From Gemmatimonadaceae bacterium (lineage in GTDB: Bacteria; Gemmatimonadota; Gemmatimonadetes; Gemmatimonadales; Gemmatimonadaceae): DNA of 64,000 bases. The notes below the pieces were generated by a model. That model had not been told where the DNA came from and did no database searches. It saw nothing but the letters and a program-made list of their open reading frames with translations. Location of the stretch: NCBI GenBank assembly GCA_035606695.1, contig DATNEW010000041.1:62001-126000 (forward strand), in the 5' to 3' direction. Of the stretch, positions 1-7,393 are shown in pieces (the stretch's first letter is position 1; every line of letters begins with the position of its first letter). Position numbers and translations under genes: made by a program.

Positions 1-368
1 GCGCCGTTCAGCCGCAGGACCAACTCCACATTCCGCTGTACTCGCCAGTGAGGAAGCAGTCCGCCGTCCTGCGGCACGTAACCAATACGCCGGCGCAGCT
101 GCACGGGATCGACGGTCGAAACATCGACGCCATCTACACACACGACACCCGCGTCGGGATCGACCAACCGGTTGAACGTCCGCAGCAGCGTCGTCTTGCC
201 CGATCCACTCTCGCCGATCAACGCGAGCGAAGCGCCCCGCGGCAGCGTGAGAGAAACCTCATCGAGCGCACTAACGTCACCGAAGCGCTTCGTGACACGC
301 TCGGCGGACAATACAATCGATTGTGAATTGGTGCCGGCGGCGGAGACAGCCATCCGCGGAAGATCCAT
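1..368 (-). CDS. ABC transporter ATP-binding protein, osmoprotectant (ProV/OpuCA) type, partial
   Basis: ATPase subunit of an ABC importer; only the first 122 codons are inside the window and the 3' part lies beyond the left edge. Translating the minus strand from the ATG at 366-368 gives a Walker A motif GESGSGKT at residues 52-59 and a Q-loop region around residues 98-108 reading VPQDGGLLPHW. The xGLxPHx form after the Q-loop glutamine is typical of quaternary-amine/glycine-betaine ATPases (family knowledge), so an osmoprotectant substrate is likely but inferred. Permease and binding-protein genes would be expected further left. An in-frame ATG at 353 is an alternative start. Confidence 0.8.
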   Translation of the reverse strand, partial: MDLPRMAVSAAGTNSQSIVLSAERVTKRFGDVSALDEVSLTLPRGASLALIGESGSGKTTLLRTFNRLVDPDAGVVCVDGVDVSTVDPVQLRRRIGYVPQDGGLLPHWRVQRNVELVLRLNG

Positions 369-424
369 GCTCCCGCAAGGCCGCGGAAGATCGTCCGGCG
401 ATTTCTAGCGGAGCCTAGCGATGG

Positions 425-1192
425 CTAGCGCTCCGACGAACCGCTGTCGTCCCCATCGCGACGCGCCAGCCACATCGGTTGTGCGACGCAGTGGTCGAAG
501 TCCTGACCATGACACGTCGACTTGGCCGACCGCTGGACTTCGCGACGCACGACGTCGGGATATCGCTTGCAGTCGCGCGTATTGCGGCCATGCACGCAGC
601 CGTTGTAGCGCAGCAACGCCTTGCGCCACGCTTGATCCTGATTGTCCACGAGCTCGGTCGCCTTCTCGGCGACCCAGCCGAGAATGAAGACGCCGTATTT
701 GAGATTCGTGGAGTCGGTGTGCACGTTCGACCCGAACTTGTGCTTGAGCCCGCTCCACGGCCGAGGCGAAACCTGCATCAAACCGATGGCGCCGACCTTC
801 GAGCGCGCGCTGGACTTGAGCTCGTCGTTCTCGGTTAGCATGACGCCAAGCACCAACGCCGGCGGAACGCGGCGCGTGTACGCTTCGCGCACCGCGACGT
901 CGGCCAGATGTTGCGCCCGCGCCTGATTCAGCTTGCCCGTGCGAAGCAGGTCCATTGCGAACAGCTCGCGATCGCGCAGAAACTGCGGCGTCTTGAGCGC
1001 CACCGCCGCCGAGGCGTGAATCCAGGGCGCGTGCAGCTCCGTCGAGTCCACATAGCTGTGCTCGATGATCGCCGACACGACCGGCTTTTCACTTACATAA
1101 ACAGGCCGGCTGATGTTCACGGCAACAACGATCGCACCCAGAGAACCGAGCGCGACCGCCAGCTGCGACCAAAGAGAACGCCGAAATGAAAT
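425..1192 (-). CDS. Membrane-anchored lytic transglycosylase (SLT family), probable ATT start
   Basis: Peptidoglycan lytic transglycosylase acting in the periplasm. The SLT core is clear: catalytic Glu in GVMLTENDE (about residue 121) followed by AIGLMQV (about 135-141), and a C-terminal LLRYNGC motif. The first conventional start, a GTG at 1118-1120, lacks a ribosome site and would cut through a hydrophobic segment. Reading upstream in the same frame without a stop gives a positively charged n-region and a membrane anchor (SFRRSLWSQLAVALGSLGAI), beginning at an ATT codon at 1190-1192 that is preceded by GGAGG with 5 nt spacing. No ATG, GTG or TTG exists in that open stretch. I therefore place the start at 1192 (255 aa). 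The enzyme assignment is firm; the ATT start is inference. Confidence 0.8.
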   Translation of the reverse strand: MSFRRSLWSQLAVALGSLGAIVVAVNISRPVYVSEKPVVSAIIEHSYVDSTELHAPWIHASAAVALKTPQFLRDRELFAMDLLRTGKLNQARAQHLADVAVREAYTRRVPPALVLGVMLTENDELKSSARSKVGAIGLMQVSPRPWSGLKHKFGSNVHTDSTNLKYGVFILGWVAEKATELVDNQDQAWRKALLRYNGCVHGRNTRDCKRYPDVVRREVQRSAKSTCHGQDFDHCVAQPMWLARRDGDDSGSSER

Positions 1193-1530
1193 GACTGCCT
1201 CCGCGCGTCGGGCGAGTGGGCGTGGGAGTGCACGTGCGTGCGCGATGCCGGGAATGAGGCCACCGACACCAAACTTACCGAGCTCGGCGGACCAGAGTTC
1301 CAGGTCCGCGAGCCGAACTCAGCCAATTGGTTGACTGATAACGTCTTACGTTGTTCACAGGGTAAGGCGTGCAAGCCGTTCGCGCAACCCGATTTGCGAT
1401 ATTCTTGCAGATTGGCGCGGCATCCTTTTTGTCACACGCCGGGTATGTGACGCAGGTCCCAGTCACGCGCACGAAGCACACGCGCCTCATGTGCGGTTCT
1501 CTTGCGGTTCTCTCTAGCACCACCGACTCA
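1193..1530. other. Intergenic region between divergent genes
   Basis: About 340 bases between the divergently transcribed transglycosylase and LysM genes. It should hold both promoters, but I see no convincing -35/-10 pair; a TTGACT at about 1331 lacks a good -10 partner. An open frame runs upstream of the LysM gene from 1369 through this stretch, with further ATGs at 1369 and 1489, so the LysM protein could start earlier. The minus-strand frame of the transglycosylase also stays open to about 1310, with no conventional start codon. Confidence 0.5.
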
Positions 1531-2334
1531 ATGGACAGCTCGGCCCGCACCGACTCGGAGTTCGATCCGCCGGCGCGTTCGCGACCACCACGCATCAAGA
1601 AGAAGCGCCGCATTCAGCCGCCGACGATGTACGCGATCGTGTTCATCGCGCTCGTCACGCTTGCGATTCTCGCGCAGTTCGCGGTGCACATGGCGCGCAC
1701 GGACCCACGCGACACGCGCGCCATCGCCGAGCGCGAACTTCAGGTGAACACGCTGCTGCCCGGCGAGAAAGTCTTTCGCGAAGTGTCCGTGTTCAAACGG
1801 CCGGCGATCAGCTATTTCCGCGCGACACGCGGGCTGCTCGTTCTCACCAACAAGCGGCTCCTCTATCTCGGCCTCGAGCCGCGCGATCTTCTCGCGGCAC
1901 CCGATCTGCCGCCCACATTCGAGGAGCGCGATTTCTCGCTCGACACGACGGTGCATGTCTCGTCGGGACGCACCTTCTTCGGATTGGCGAAAGCGGTCGT
2001 CATCAAGACGCCGACCGAAGAGCTGCGCCTTGGCGTGCCTTCAGGTGCGTGGCCGCGCGCCGACATTCTGATCATCGCGATGGACGCGCGCCACGACAAG
2101 GCGGTGGCGAATGCCGCGCAACAGCGCCAGTTCCTGGCGAAAGCCGAAGCGGAGCGCAAAGCCGCGGAAGTAGAACGCCGAAAGGCGAAGTACTACACCG
2201 TGCGCCGCGGCGACGCACTCGGCAGCATCGCGACGATCTGGAATACGACACCGGACAAACTACGCAATTGGAATCATCTGCCGGACAATCGCATTCGGGT
2301 CGGTGAAGTCCTGCTGGTCAAACCCGCGATCTGA
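1531..2334 (+). CDS. Membrane-anchored LysM-domain protein
   Basis: Predicted 267-aa envelope protein of unknown exact role. Residues about 33-52 form one transmembrane helix after a basic stretch (KKKRR). The middle region, about residues 65-190, has alternating beta-type segments (ATRGLLVLTNKRLLYL) resembling PH/GRAM-like lipid or membrane-binding modules; this is a weak inference. A charged alanine/glutamate-rich helix leads into a C-terminal LysM domain (about 221-267, from YYTVRRGDALGSIA to the end), which binds peptidoglycan glycans in known families. The start at 1531 is chosen because the N-terminus then fits an inner-membrane anchor; ATGs at 1489 and 1369 are in frame. It lies divergent to a lytic transglycosylase, consistent with a cell-wall role. 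Confidence 0.7.
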   Translation: MDSSARTDSEFDPPARSRPPRIKKKRRIQPPTMYAIVFIALVTLAILAQFAVHMARTDPRDTRAIAERELQVNTLLPGEKVFREVSVFKRPAISYFRATRGLLVLTNKRLLYLGLEPRDLLAAPDLPPTFEERDFSLDTTVHVSSGRTFFGLAKAVVIKTPTEELRLGVPSGAWPRADILIIAMDARHDKAVANAAQQRQFLAKAEAERKAAEVERRKAKYYTVRRGDALGSIATIWNTTPDKLRNWNHLPDNRIRVGEVLLVKPAI

Positions 2335-2353
2335 TTCAGTGGCTAGACGGCGT

Positions 2354-3724
2354 TCAGCGAACGTCCACTCTCGCGGCTCCGTCGAATACCACGCGCAACA
2401 CGAACGCGCTCGATGTCGTGTACACGCGATCGATGCGAACGTCCGTCACGCCGCCGCTGAGTTGAACGCCGGGCGCGAGCTCGCGATCGAGCTGCGCGTC
2501 GAGCTGCGTCATGACGCGGTCGAGCTGATCGCCGATCGCCAGGTGGCCGTGTCCCGTGGCTTGGTCGAGCGCGCGACGAATACGCGGCGCGCCTAGTGTG
2601 GCTTTGATGCTCGAGAGTTTGCTCGAGCTTTCGAGCGTGAATCGCAGGTCGCCGATCAACACGGCGCGCGACGCGGCATCGTAGCCGACGCGACCGAGAA
2701 GATAGAGCGCGCCCGACACGCGTCCGGTGACGTCGACGCGGACGACGGCGGTATCGCCGACGCCCCAGACTTTGATCTCGCCGACGGTAATTCCCTTTCC
2801 CGCGACTTCGCCGGACAGCAGCGCCGTCGCGCGGCGACTGAGCTCATCGAACGGCAGCTCGATCTCGAGCGGGACGTGGATACCGTTGGATTTCGTTGCC
2901 AGCGTGAGCGAGGGCAGCGGCCGCATGTCCGCGGGAGGCGTCGAACCGACGACGACGCGCGGATGCGCCGTCAGCACGATCGACGTCGTGACGGCCGCGC
3001 CGTTGCCGGTCGGCGCACCAAGGCTGGCCGCATCGGGCGACATGCTGAACCAGATCGTGGATGCCGAATCGAGCGCGAACGGGTGCTGCAGCATGCGCCA
3101 CATCGAGTCTGCCGCCGGCTTGAGATCCGCCACAGCAGGCACGATGGAGTCGAACTCCTGGCGCAGATGCGAGAGCTGGCCCTCGAGCATGTGCTTGATC
3201 GTGGGTGTGGCGTCGACGCGGAATGCGGTCACCTGACACGGATCGAGAATGTCGGGTGCGAGCACCGTCGCGCGCGACGCGAGTCGCCAATCGGTTCGCC
3301 AATACAGATTCGTGGCCAACCGCAACTCGGCGCGCTTCATGGGCTCGGGCTCGTACCCGCAGCTCGCGACGCCGATCCCGCCCGGCAAGCCGACGCGCGC
3401 GCGGAACCGCAATCGCGTGAACAGCGTGATCCGATCGTTGAACATCTTGAGATCGAGACTGTCGCGCCGATACACGTACTGATGGCAGACAAGACCACCC
3501 ATCGCGCTGCACTGCGCGCGGTCGAGACTGTCGGTGACGGGAAAGACGGAGTCGATGCGCGCCTTGATGCCGCTCATCGCGATCGTGACGGGAACGGCAA
3601 TCGTTGCCGGCTCGGCCGGCGGCGGCGTGACGGACACGCCTGCGGGCGTCGGCGACGGGACATCGAAATGCCGCGAGCAGGCCGCGGCGAATGAGAGCGC
3701 TATGACGACGCGCGCGCGACGCAT
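2354..3724 (-). CDS. DUF4403-like lipoprotein
   Basis: 456-aa predicted lipoprotein: a basic start (MRRAR), a hydrophobic stretch and a lipobox ending at Cys16 (LSFAAAC). The rest is a long, soluble, beta-rich protein with repeated short hydrophobic strands and a C-terminal half resembling DUF4403, a family of bacterial envelope proteins of about 450 residues with no known function. That family assignment is from memory of its length and general pattern and is tentative. The reading frame extends 64 codons further upstream to 3916, but that part is basic, low-complexity and overlaps nothing conserved, so the lipoprotein start at 3724 is preferred. It lies downstream of fahA in the same orientation, with 23 nt between them. 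Confidence 0.65.
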   Translation of the reverse strand: MRRARVVIALSFAAACSRHFDVPSPTPAGVSVTPPPAEPATIAVPVTIAMSGIKARIDSVFPVTDSLDRAQCSAMGGLVCHQYVYRRDSLDLKMFNDRITLFTRLRFRARVGLPGGIGVASCGYEPEPMKRAELRLATNLYWRTDWRLASRATVLAPDILDPCQVTAFRVDATPTIKHMLEGQLSHLRQEFDSIVPAVADLKPAADSMWRMLQHPFALDSASTIWFSMSPDAASLGAPTGNGAAVTTSIVLTAHPRVVVGSTPPADMRPLPSLTLATKSNGIHVPLEIELPFDELSRRATALLSGEVAGKGITVGEIKVWGVGDTAVVRVDVTGRVSGALYLLGRVGYDAASRAVLIGDLRFTLESSSKLSSIKATLGAPRIRRALDQATGHGHLAIGDQLDRVMTQLDAQLDRELAPGVQLSGGVTDVRIDRVYTTSSAFVLRVVFDGAARVDVR

Positions 3725-3747
3725 CACGCGAGCGCTGATCAACGATC

Positions 3748-5010
3748 TCACCGCGCGGCGACCGATGCCGGCACTATCACGCCGCGACACTCGCCGAACC
3801 CGATGCGCGGCCTGCCCTCCGCTTCGCACCACCCGCGGAGGATGACTTCGTCTCCATCCTCGAGGAATGCGCGGCGTTCGCCCGTCGGCAGCTCGAGCGG
3901 CTCGGTTCCACGCCACGTGCGTTCGAGGAGACAGCCGCGCGACTCTTTCGTGGCGCCGGACACCGTGCCGCTCGCCAGCAAATCGCCTGGACGCAGATTG
4001 CAGCCGTTGCTCGCGTGATGTGTCAGCAGTTGCGCAATGGTCCAGTACATGTCGGTGAAGCTGCCGCGGCTGATCCGCATCGGCTCCATGGTGCGTTGGC
4101 GCATCTGCGCCGACGACAGCGAAACCTCGAGTGTGATCGCTAAACCACCTCGTTTAGTATCACTCTGCGAATAAAGATGCGGCAGCGGGACAGGATCCCC
4201 TGGCGCCCGCGCGAACGCCGGCGCGCGATACGGCTCCACGGCGTCCAGCGTCACCACCCACGGCGAGACCGAGGTCGCGAAACTCTTCGCGAGGAAGGGG
4301 CCCAGCGGCTGGTACTCCCACGTCTGCACGTCGCGCGCGGACCAGTCGTTCACGAGACAGAGCCCGAAGATGTGCGACGGCGCGTCATCCATCGCGATTG
4401 ATGAACCCAACGTGTTGCCGGGCCCCACGAAGACGCCGACTTCCAGCTCGTAGTCCAGCCGCAGGCTCGGCCCATACGTCGGCGGTCCATCACCGTCGCG
4501 CGTCTGTCCGTTCGGGCGATGCACCGATGTTCCGCTGACGACGATCGACGAGGCGCGGCCGTGGTAGCCAATCGGCACCCACTTGTAATTCGGCAGCAAC
4601 GGATTGTCGGGACGAAACATGCTGCCGACGTTCGTCGCGTGATGCATCGACGCGTAGAAGTCGCTGTAGTCGCCGATCGATGCCGGCAGCAGCATCTCGA
4701 CGTCGTCCATGGGCACGAGCACGCGCGGCATCGGGGGCGCGCCGGCGCGCAGCAAATCGCTGATCGTTCGCCGGAGCGCTTGCACCGCGTCCCTGCCCTG
4801 TGCCATGAGCACATTCAAATTCGACGCATCGAGCAGCGACGCCGCGCGCAGGTCGAGAATCTGGTCGCCGATCGCGACACCGACGCGCGCGTCTTCGCCC
4901 GCGCGGCGAAAGACGCCGAACGGCAAGTTCTGAATTGGAAAGTCGGTCGCGGCGTCGTTCGCGGAATCCACCCACGAGCGAAGCGCCGGATCGTGCGTAG
5001 TGTCGAGCAT
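3748..5010 (-). CDS. fahA: Fumarylacetoacetase
   Basis: Hydrolyses 4-fumarylacetoacetate to fumarate and acetoacetate, the last step of tyrosine/homogentisate degradation. The 420-aa length matches the family. Visible catalytic and metal residues by comparison with the mammalian enzyme: Asp117 in DYSDFYAS, catalytic His124 in SMHHATNVG, Glu188 and Glu190 in DYELEVGVF, and Asp222 in NDWSARD. The C-terminal lid shows GDLLASGTVSG. The start ATG (5008-5010) follows the stop of the upstream gene with one intervening base (TGACATG), so the two are very likely co-translated. The frame stays open upstream, but that part overlaps the upstream coding sequence in another frame. Confidence 0.95.
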   Translation of the reverse strand: MLDTTHDPALRSWVDSANDAATDFPIQNLPFGVFRRAGEDARVGVAIGDQILDLRAASLLDASNLNVLMAQGRDAVQALRRTISDLLRAGAPPMPRVLVPMDDVEMLLPASIGDYSDFYASMHHATNVGSMFRPDNPLLPNYKWVPIGYHGRASSIVVSGTSVHRPNGQTRDGDGPPTYGPSLRLDYELEVGVFVGPGNTLGSSIAMDDAPSHIFGLCLVNDWSARDVQTWEYQPLGPFLAKSFATSVSPWVVTLDAVEPYRAPAFARAPGDPVPLPHLYSQSDTKRGGLAITLEVSLSSAQMRQRTMEPMRISRGSFTDMYWTIAQLLTHHASNGCNLRPGDLLASGTVSGATKESRGCLLERTWRGTEPLELPTGERRAFLEDGDEVILRGWCEAEGRPRIGFGECRGVIVPASVAAR

Positions 5011-5011
5011 G

Positions 5012-5896
5012 TCAGGGAAGAAAGCCGAGCAAACGAAGGTCGTCCACTGGCTCGCGGAAGGAGCACGAGCCGAACGAGGTCGCCACCCGTTGCCGCGCCG
5101 ACGCAAGCGCACTCGCGTCGAGCTGGCGGCCGTGCCACGCGACGCTGTGCGGCGCGAACGTGAACGCGCTTGCATCACGTTCCGTCACAATGCGCTCGGC
5201 GTCCGCGTCCGATGTTCCCTGGGCCATGAACGCCGCCGCGAGAAAGACGTTCAGGTAGCCGTACATCGGTCCGTGCGGCGCATCGTCCGCATAGGTGAGT
5301 CGGAAATCGCCGCGAATGGGATGATGCAAACCAGCGGTCGCCTTGAACGGGACGCCGGCGTCGAGGCAACACCGAATGAAGCGAACGATGTCGCCCGGCG
5401 CGGGGAATGCTTCGGCGGTGACACCGCCGGTGCGAACCTTGGCGTGGATGCCTGCGCGCTTCACGGCGCGGACGAGCGCAGCCGGATCGGGCGACACCGG
5501 CAGCTCAGCGAAGACGACAAACTCGTCGTGCCCGAACGCCGCCGCGGCGACGATGTCTTCTTCACGCACTGCCTTGCACTCGAGCGTGTCGATCGCGGCG
5601 TTCGTCACGATTGCGTTGAATGCGCGAACGCGCTGCACATCGCCGGCGATGTCAGGGCCAGCCAACGCGGACACCGCCCACGGCGCGGGGCCGGCTGGAT
5701 GCACGCCTTCGAGTGCGGCACCGAATTCATCGAGGCGCGCGACAGAGACGACGAACCGGCCGAGCATCCATGCGTCGGCCGACGTGCGGTACGCATCGTA
5801 CTCGCGAACGGCGGCCGGCATGTCGAGCGCCGCGGGCGGAAACAGCCCGGCGTAATCCACCACGCCGTGCAGGAGCGCCCGCAGCGCCTCGCTCAC
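5012..5896 (-). CDS. Unknown protein coupled to fumarylacetoacetase
   Basis: 294-aa soluble protein that I do not recognise. No signal peptide or membrane helix. The pattern of strands and helices (for example DEFVVFAELPVS, HAKVRTGG, PFKATAGLHHPI) resembles a TIM-barrel with conserved acidic/basic strand ends, an inference only. It is translationally linked on both sides: its GTG start at 5894-5896 overlaps the stop of the SET gene as GTGA, and its TGA stop is one base from the fahA ATG. This position suggests a role in aromatic amino acid breakdown, but no reaction can be assigned. An in-frame upstream ATG at 5959 would overlap the SET gene heavily and is disfavoured. Confidence 0.75.
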   Translation of the reverse strand: MSEALRALLHGVVDYAGLFPPAALDMPAAVREYDAYRTSADAWMLGRFVVSVARLDEFGAALEGVHPAGPAPWAVSALAGPDIAGDVQRVRAFNAIVTNAAIDTLECKAVREEDIVAAAAFGHDEFVVFAELPVSPDPAALVRAVKRAGIHAKVRTGGVTAEAFPAPGDIVRFIRCCLDAGVPFKATAGLHHPIRGDFRLTYADDAPHGPMYGYLNVFLAAAFMAQGTSDADAERIVTERDASAFTFAPHSVAWHGRQLDASALASARQRVATSFGSCSFREPVDDLRLLGFLP

Positions 5897-6507
5897 GGCT
5901 CGAGCTTGCGCTTCGTATTGACGATGGTGCCGCGACAGGTCGCGGCGCCGCAGCGGCACCCGTAGAAACGGAGATCCGCCTCGGTGTACTTCGGATCATC
6001 CTCGTACATGTAGTCGTAGGTGATCTCGTCGCCCGCCGCGATGTCCTTCAACGCCTCGATCCAGATGCGCCCGCGAATCACGAACGTCTCCGCGTTCGGA
6101 TCGCACGAGTGGTTGATGAAGCGCGCTTCATTGCCGTTGAACGCCGCGTCCACACACTGCTTCGTATTCACGATGAACAGAAACGTGTGGTGATCGCGCA
6201 TTTTCTCATCGTCGTACCGGCGATCGGCTTCGGCGTTGCTGATCTTCTCGCCCGTGTACTCGATGATGCGCGTTCCCTTGGGGATAGCCTTGCGCGCGAA
6301 CGCGCCGAGCCCGTGAATGGGCGAACCGCGCAGTTCCATCCACTCGTTGACGGGACCCGCTTTGCCTGCCGGCGACTTGCGTGCCGGCGGCGGCGTTGGC
6401 GCTGGCTTTCGAGTGGTGCGCTGCGTGGCGCGTTTGGCGGCGCGTTTGGTGGCGCGCTGCGTCGGACCTTTCTTTGCGGCGGTCTTCCTGCGTGTTTTCG
6501 TCGGCAT
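5893..6507 (-). CDS. SET-domain lysine methyltransferase with histone-like basic tail
   Basis: 204-aa protein with two parts. Residues 1-50 are Lys/Arg/Ala/Thr/Pro-rich with repeats such as TKRAAKRATQRTTRKPA, like the tail of histone H1 or bacterial HU-PhoB-like DNA-binding tails. Residues about 57-204 are a SET methyltransferase: GLGAFARKAIPKGTRI near the S-adenosylmethionine site, the RFINHSCDPNAE motif (NHSC 132-135), GDEITYDY (159-166), and a post-SET CxCxxxxC (Cys184, 186, 191) that with Cys135 would bind zinc. The ATG at 6505-6507 is preceded by AGGA and is preferred over the ATG at 6525, which lies inside a palindromic repeat. Its stop overlaps the next gene start as GTGA. The substrate is unknown; self-methylation of the tail or DNA-associated targets are possibilities. 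Confidence 0.88.
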   Translation of the reverse strand: MPTKTRRKTAAKKGPTQRATKRAAKRATQRTTRKPAPTPPPARKSPAGKAGPVNEWMELRGSPIHGLGAFARKAIPKGTRIIEYTGEKISNAEADRRYDDEKMRDHHTFLFIVNTKQCVDAAFNGNEARFINHSCDPNAETFVIRGRIWIEALKDIAAGDEITYDYMYEDDPKYTEADLRFYGCRCGAATCRGTIVNTKRKLEP

Positions 6508-6515
6508 GTCGTCCT

Positions 6516-6563
6516 GGTTTGTCATCCCGAGCGAGCGCTCTGCTCCGCTCAGGATGACAAACC
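6516..6563. repeat. Palindromic repeat with GTCATCC ends (copy 1)
   Basis: Perfect 12-bp arms, GGTTTGTCATCC at 6516-6527 and its reverse complement at 6552-6563, around a 24-nt interior containing GAGCGAGCG. The ends and the interior match two larger copies at 11268 and 27063. It lies between the outer-membrane protein gene and the SET gene, both on the minus strand, and contains an ATG in frame with the SET gene. No T-tract follows, so it is not a classical terminator. Confidence 0.8.
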
Positions 6564-6570
6564 TAGCCGA

Positions 6571-7197
6571 TCAGAAATCGAACCGCATGCCCGCCGTAAG
6601 GCCGAAATTGTTCGCCGTGTTGCCCGTAATGCCGAGGCCGGTCGCGTCCTTGAAATTGAACTTGCCGATGTAGTCGCGGGCGAGAACGCGCAACGCCATT
6701 CCACGTCCCACGGTGAAGTCGGCGCCAACGCCGACGTTGCCGGCAAGGTTCGTCGCGCTCGCGTTGATGACCGACACGGCGTTGACGTCGTACTTCATCG
6801 CGCCGACACCTGCCTGCACGAACGGGGAGAGCGCGGTCCCGCCAGCCTTCGCGTTGCCGAGATCGTACTCGAGGTCCGCGTCATACAGGAGCACCGACGT
6901 CGTGCCCAGCTGCACGCCGCCGAGAATCGGCAAACCGACCTGCATGTTGGAATTCGTATAGCCGATGTTGCCGACGAGCGACAGCTGCGGCGACAACGAC
7001 AAACCCGCCTGAGCGCCATACAGCATGCTTGGCTTGCTGCTCAAGCTCGTGCCGAGCGGGCCGCTGAGATAGTTGCCGAAGATCATCGCGCCGGCGTATG
7101 GCGTGACGTGAAGAACGGTGCCGGATTCCGGCGCCTGGGCGAGTGCGGGAGTCGCGAGTACCGACGACGCGATGAGAGCACGAATGAGGCTGCGCAT
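6571..7197 (-). CDS. Outer-membrane beta-barrel protein
   Basis: 208-aa protein with a signal peptide (MRSLIRALIASSVLATPALA, cleavage after Ala20). The mature part is made of alternating hydrophobic beta-strands separated by Gly/Asn turns and ends in MRFDF, with a terminal Phe as in the C-terminal strand signal of outer-membrane barrels. The size suits an eight-stranded barrel of the OmpA/OmpW-like small porin class. Function is not assignable. It is followed by a palindromic repeat and the SET operon on the same strand. Confidence 0.8.
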   Translation of the reverse strand: MRSLIRALIASSVLATPALAQAPESGTVLHVTPYAGAMIFGNYLSGPLGTSLSSKPSMLYGAQAGLSLSPQLSLVGNIGYTNSNMQVGLPILGGVQLGTTSVLLYDADLEYDLGNAKAGGTALSPFVQAGVGAMKYDVNAVSVINASATNLAGNVGVGADFTVGRGMALRVLARDYIGKFNFKDATGLGITGNTANNFGLTAGMRFDF

Positions 7198-7393
7198 GAG
7201 TCGAATGATTGAGATGTGAGCGTGTCTTCAACCGCCCACTCAGGCACGATGGAGACCACTGGGCGTGCCCGCTTTAACATCTTGCAATCACTCGGCTTAG
7301 CAGATTTGTGGCGTTCCGCCGAAACGGCTCGGCGTCATCTGCATGGGACGCGCATTCGTCCTCTTCCAGCTACCGCCGCAAAGTTACGGGTCG

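Noticed and set aside
5620..7212. 530-codon plus-strand frame opposite the SET and outer-membrane protein genes
   Set aside because: Crosses two real genes and an intergenic palindrome; Arg-rich, no recognisable motif.
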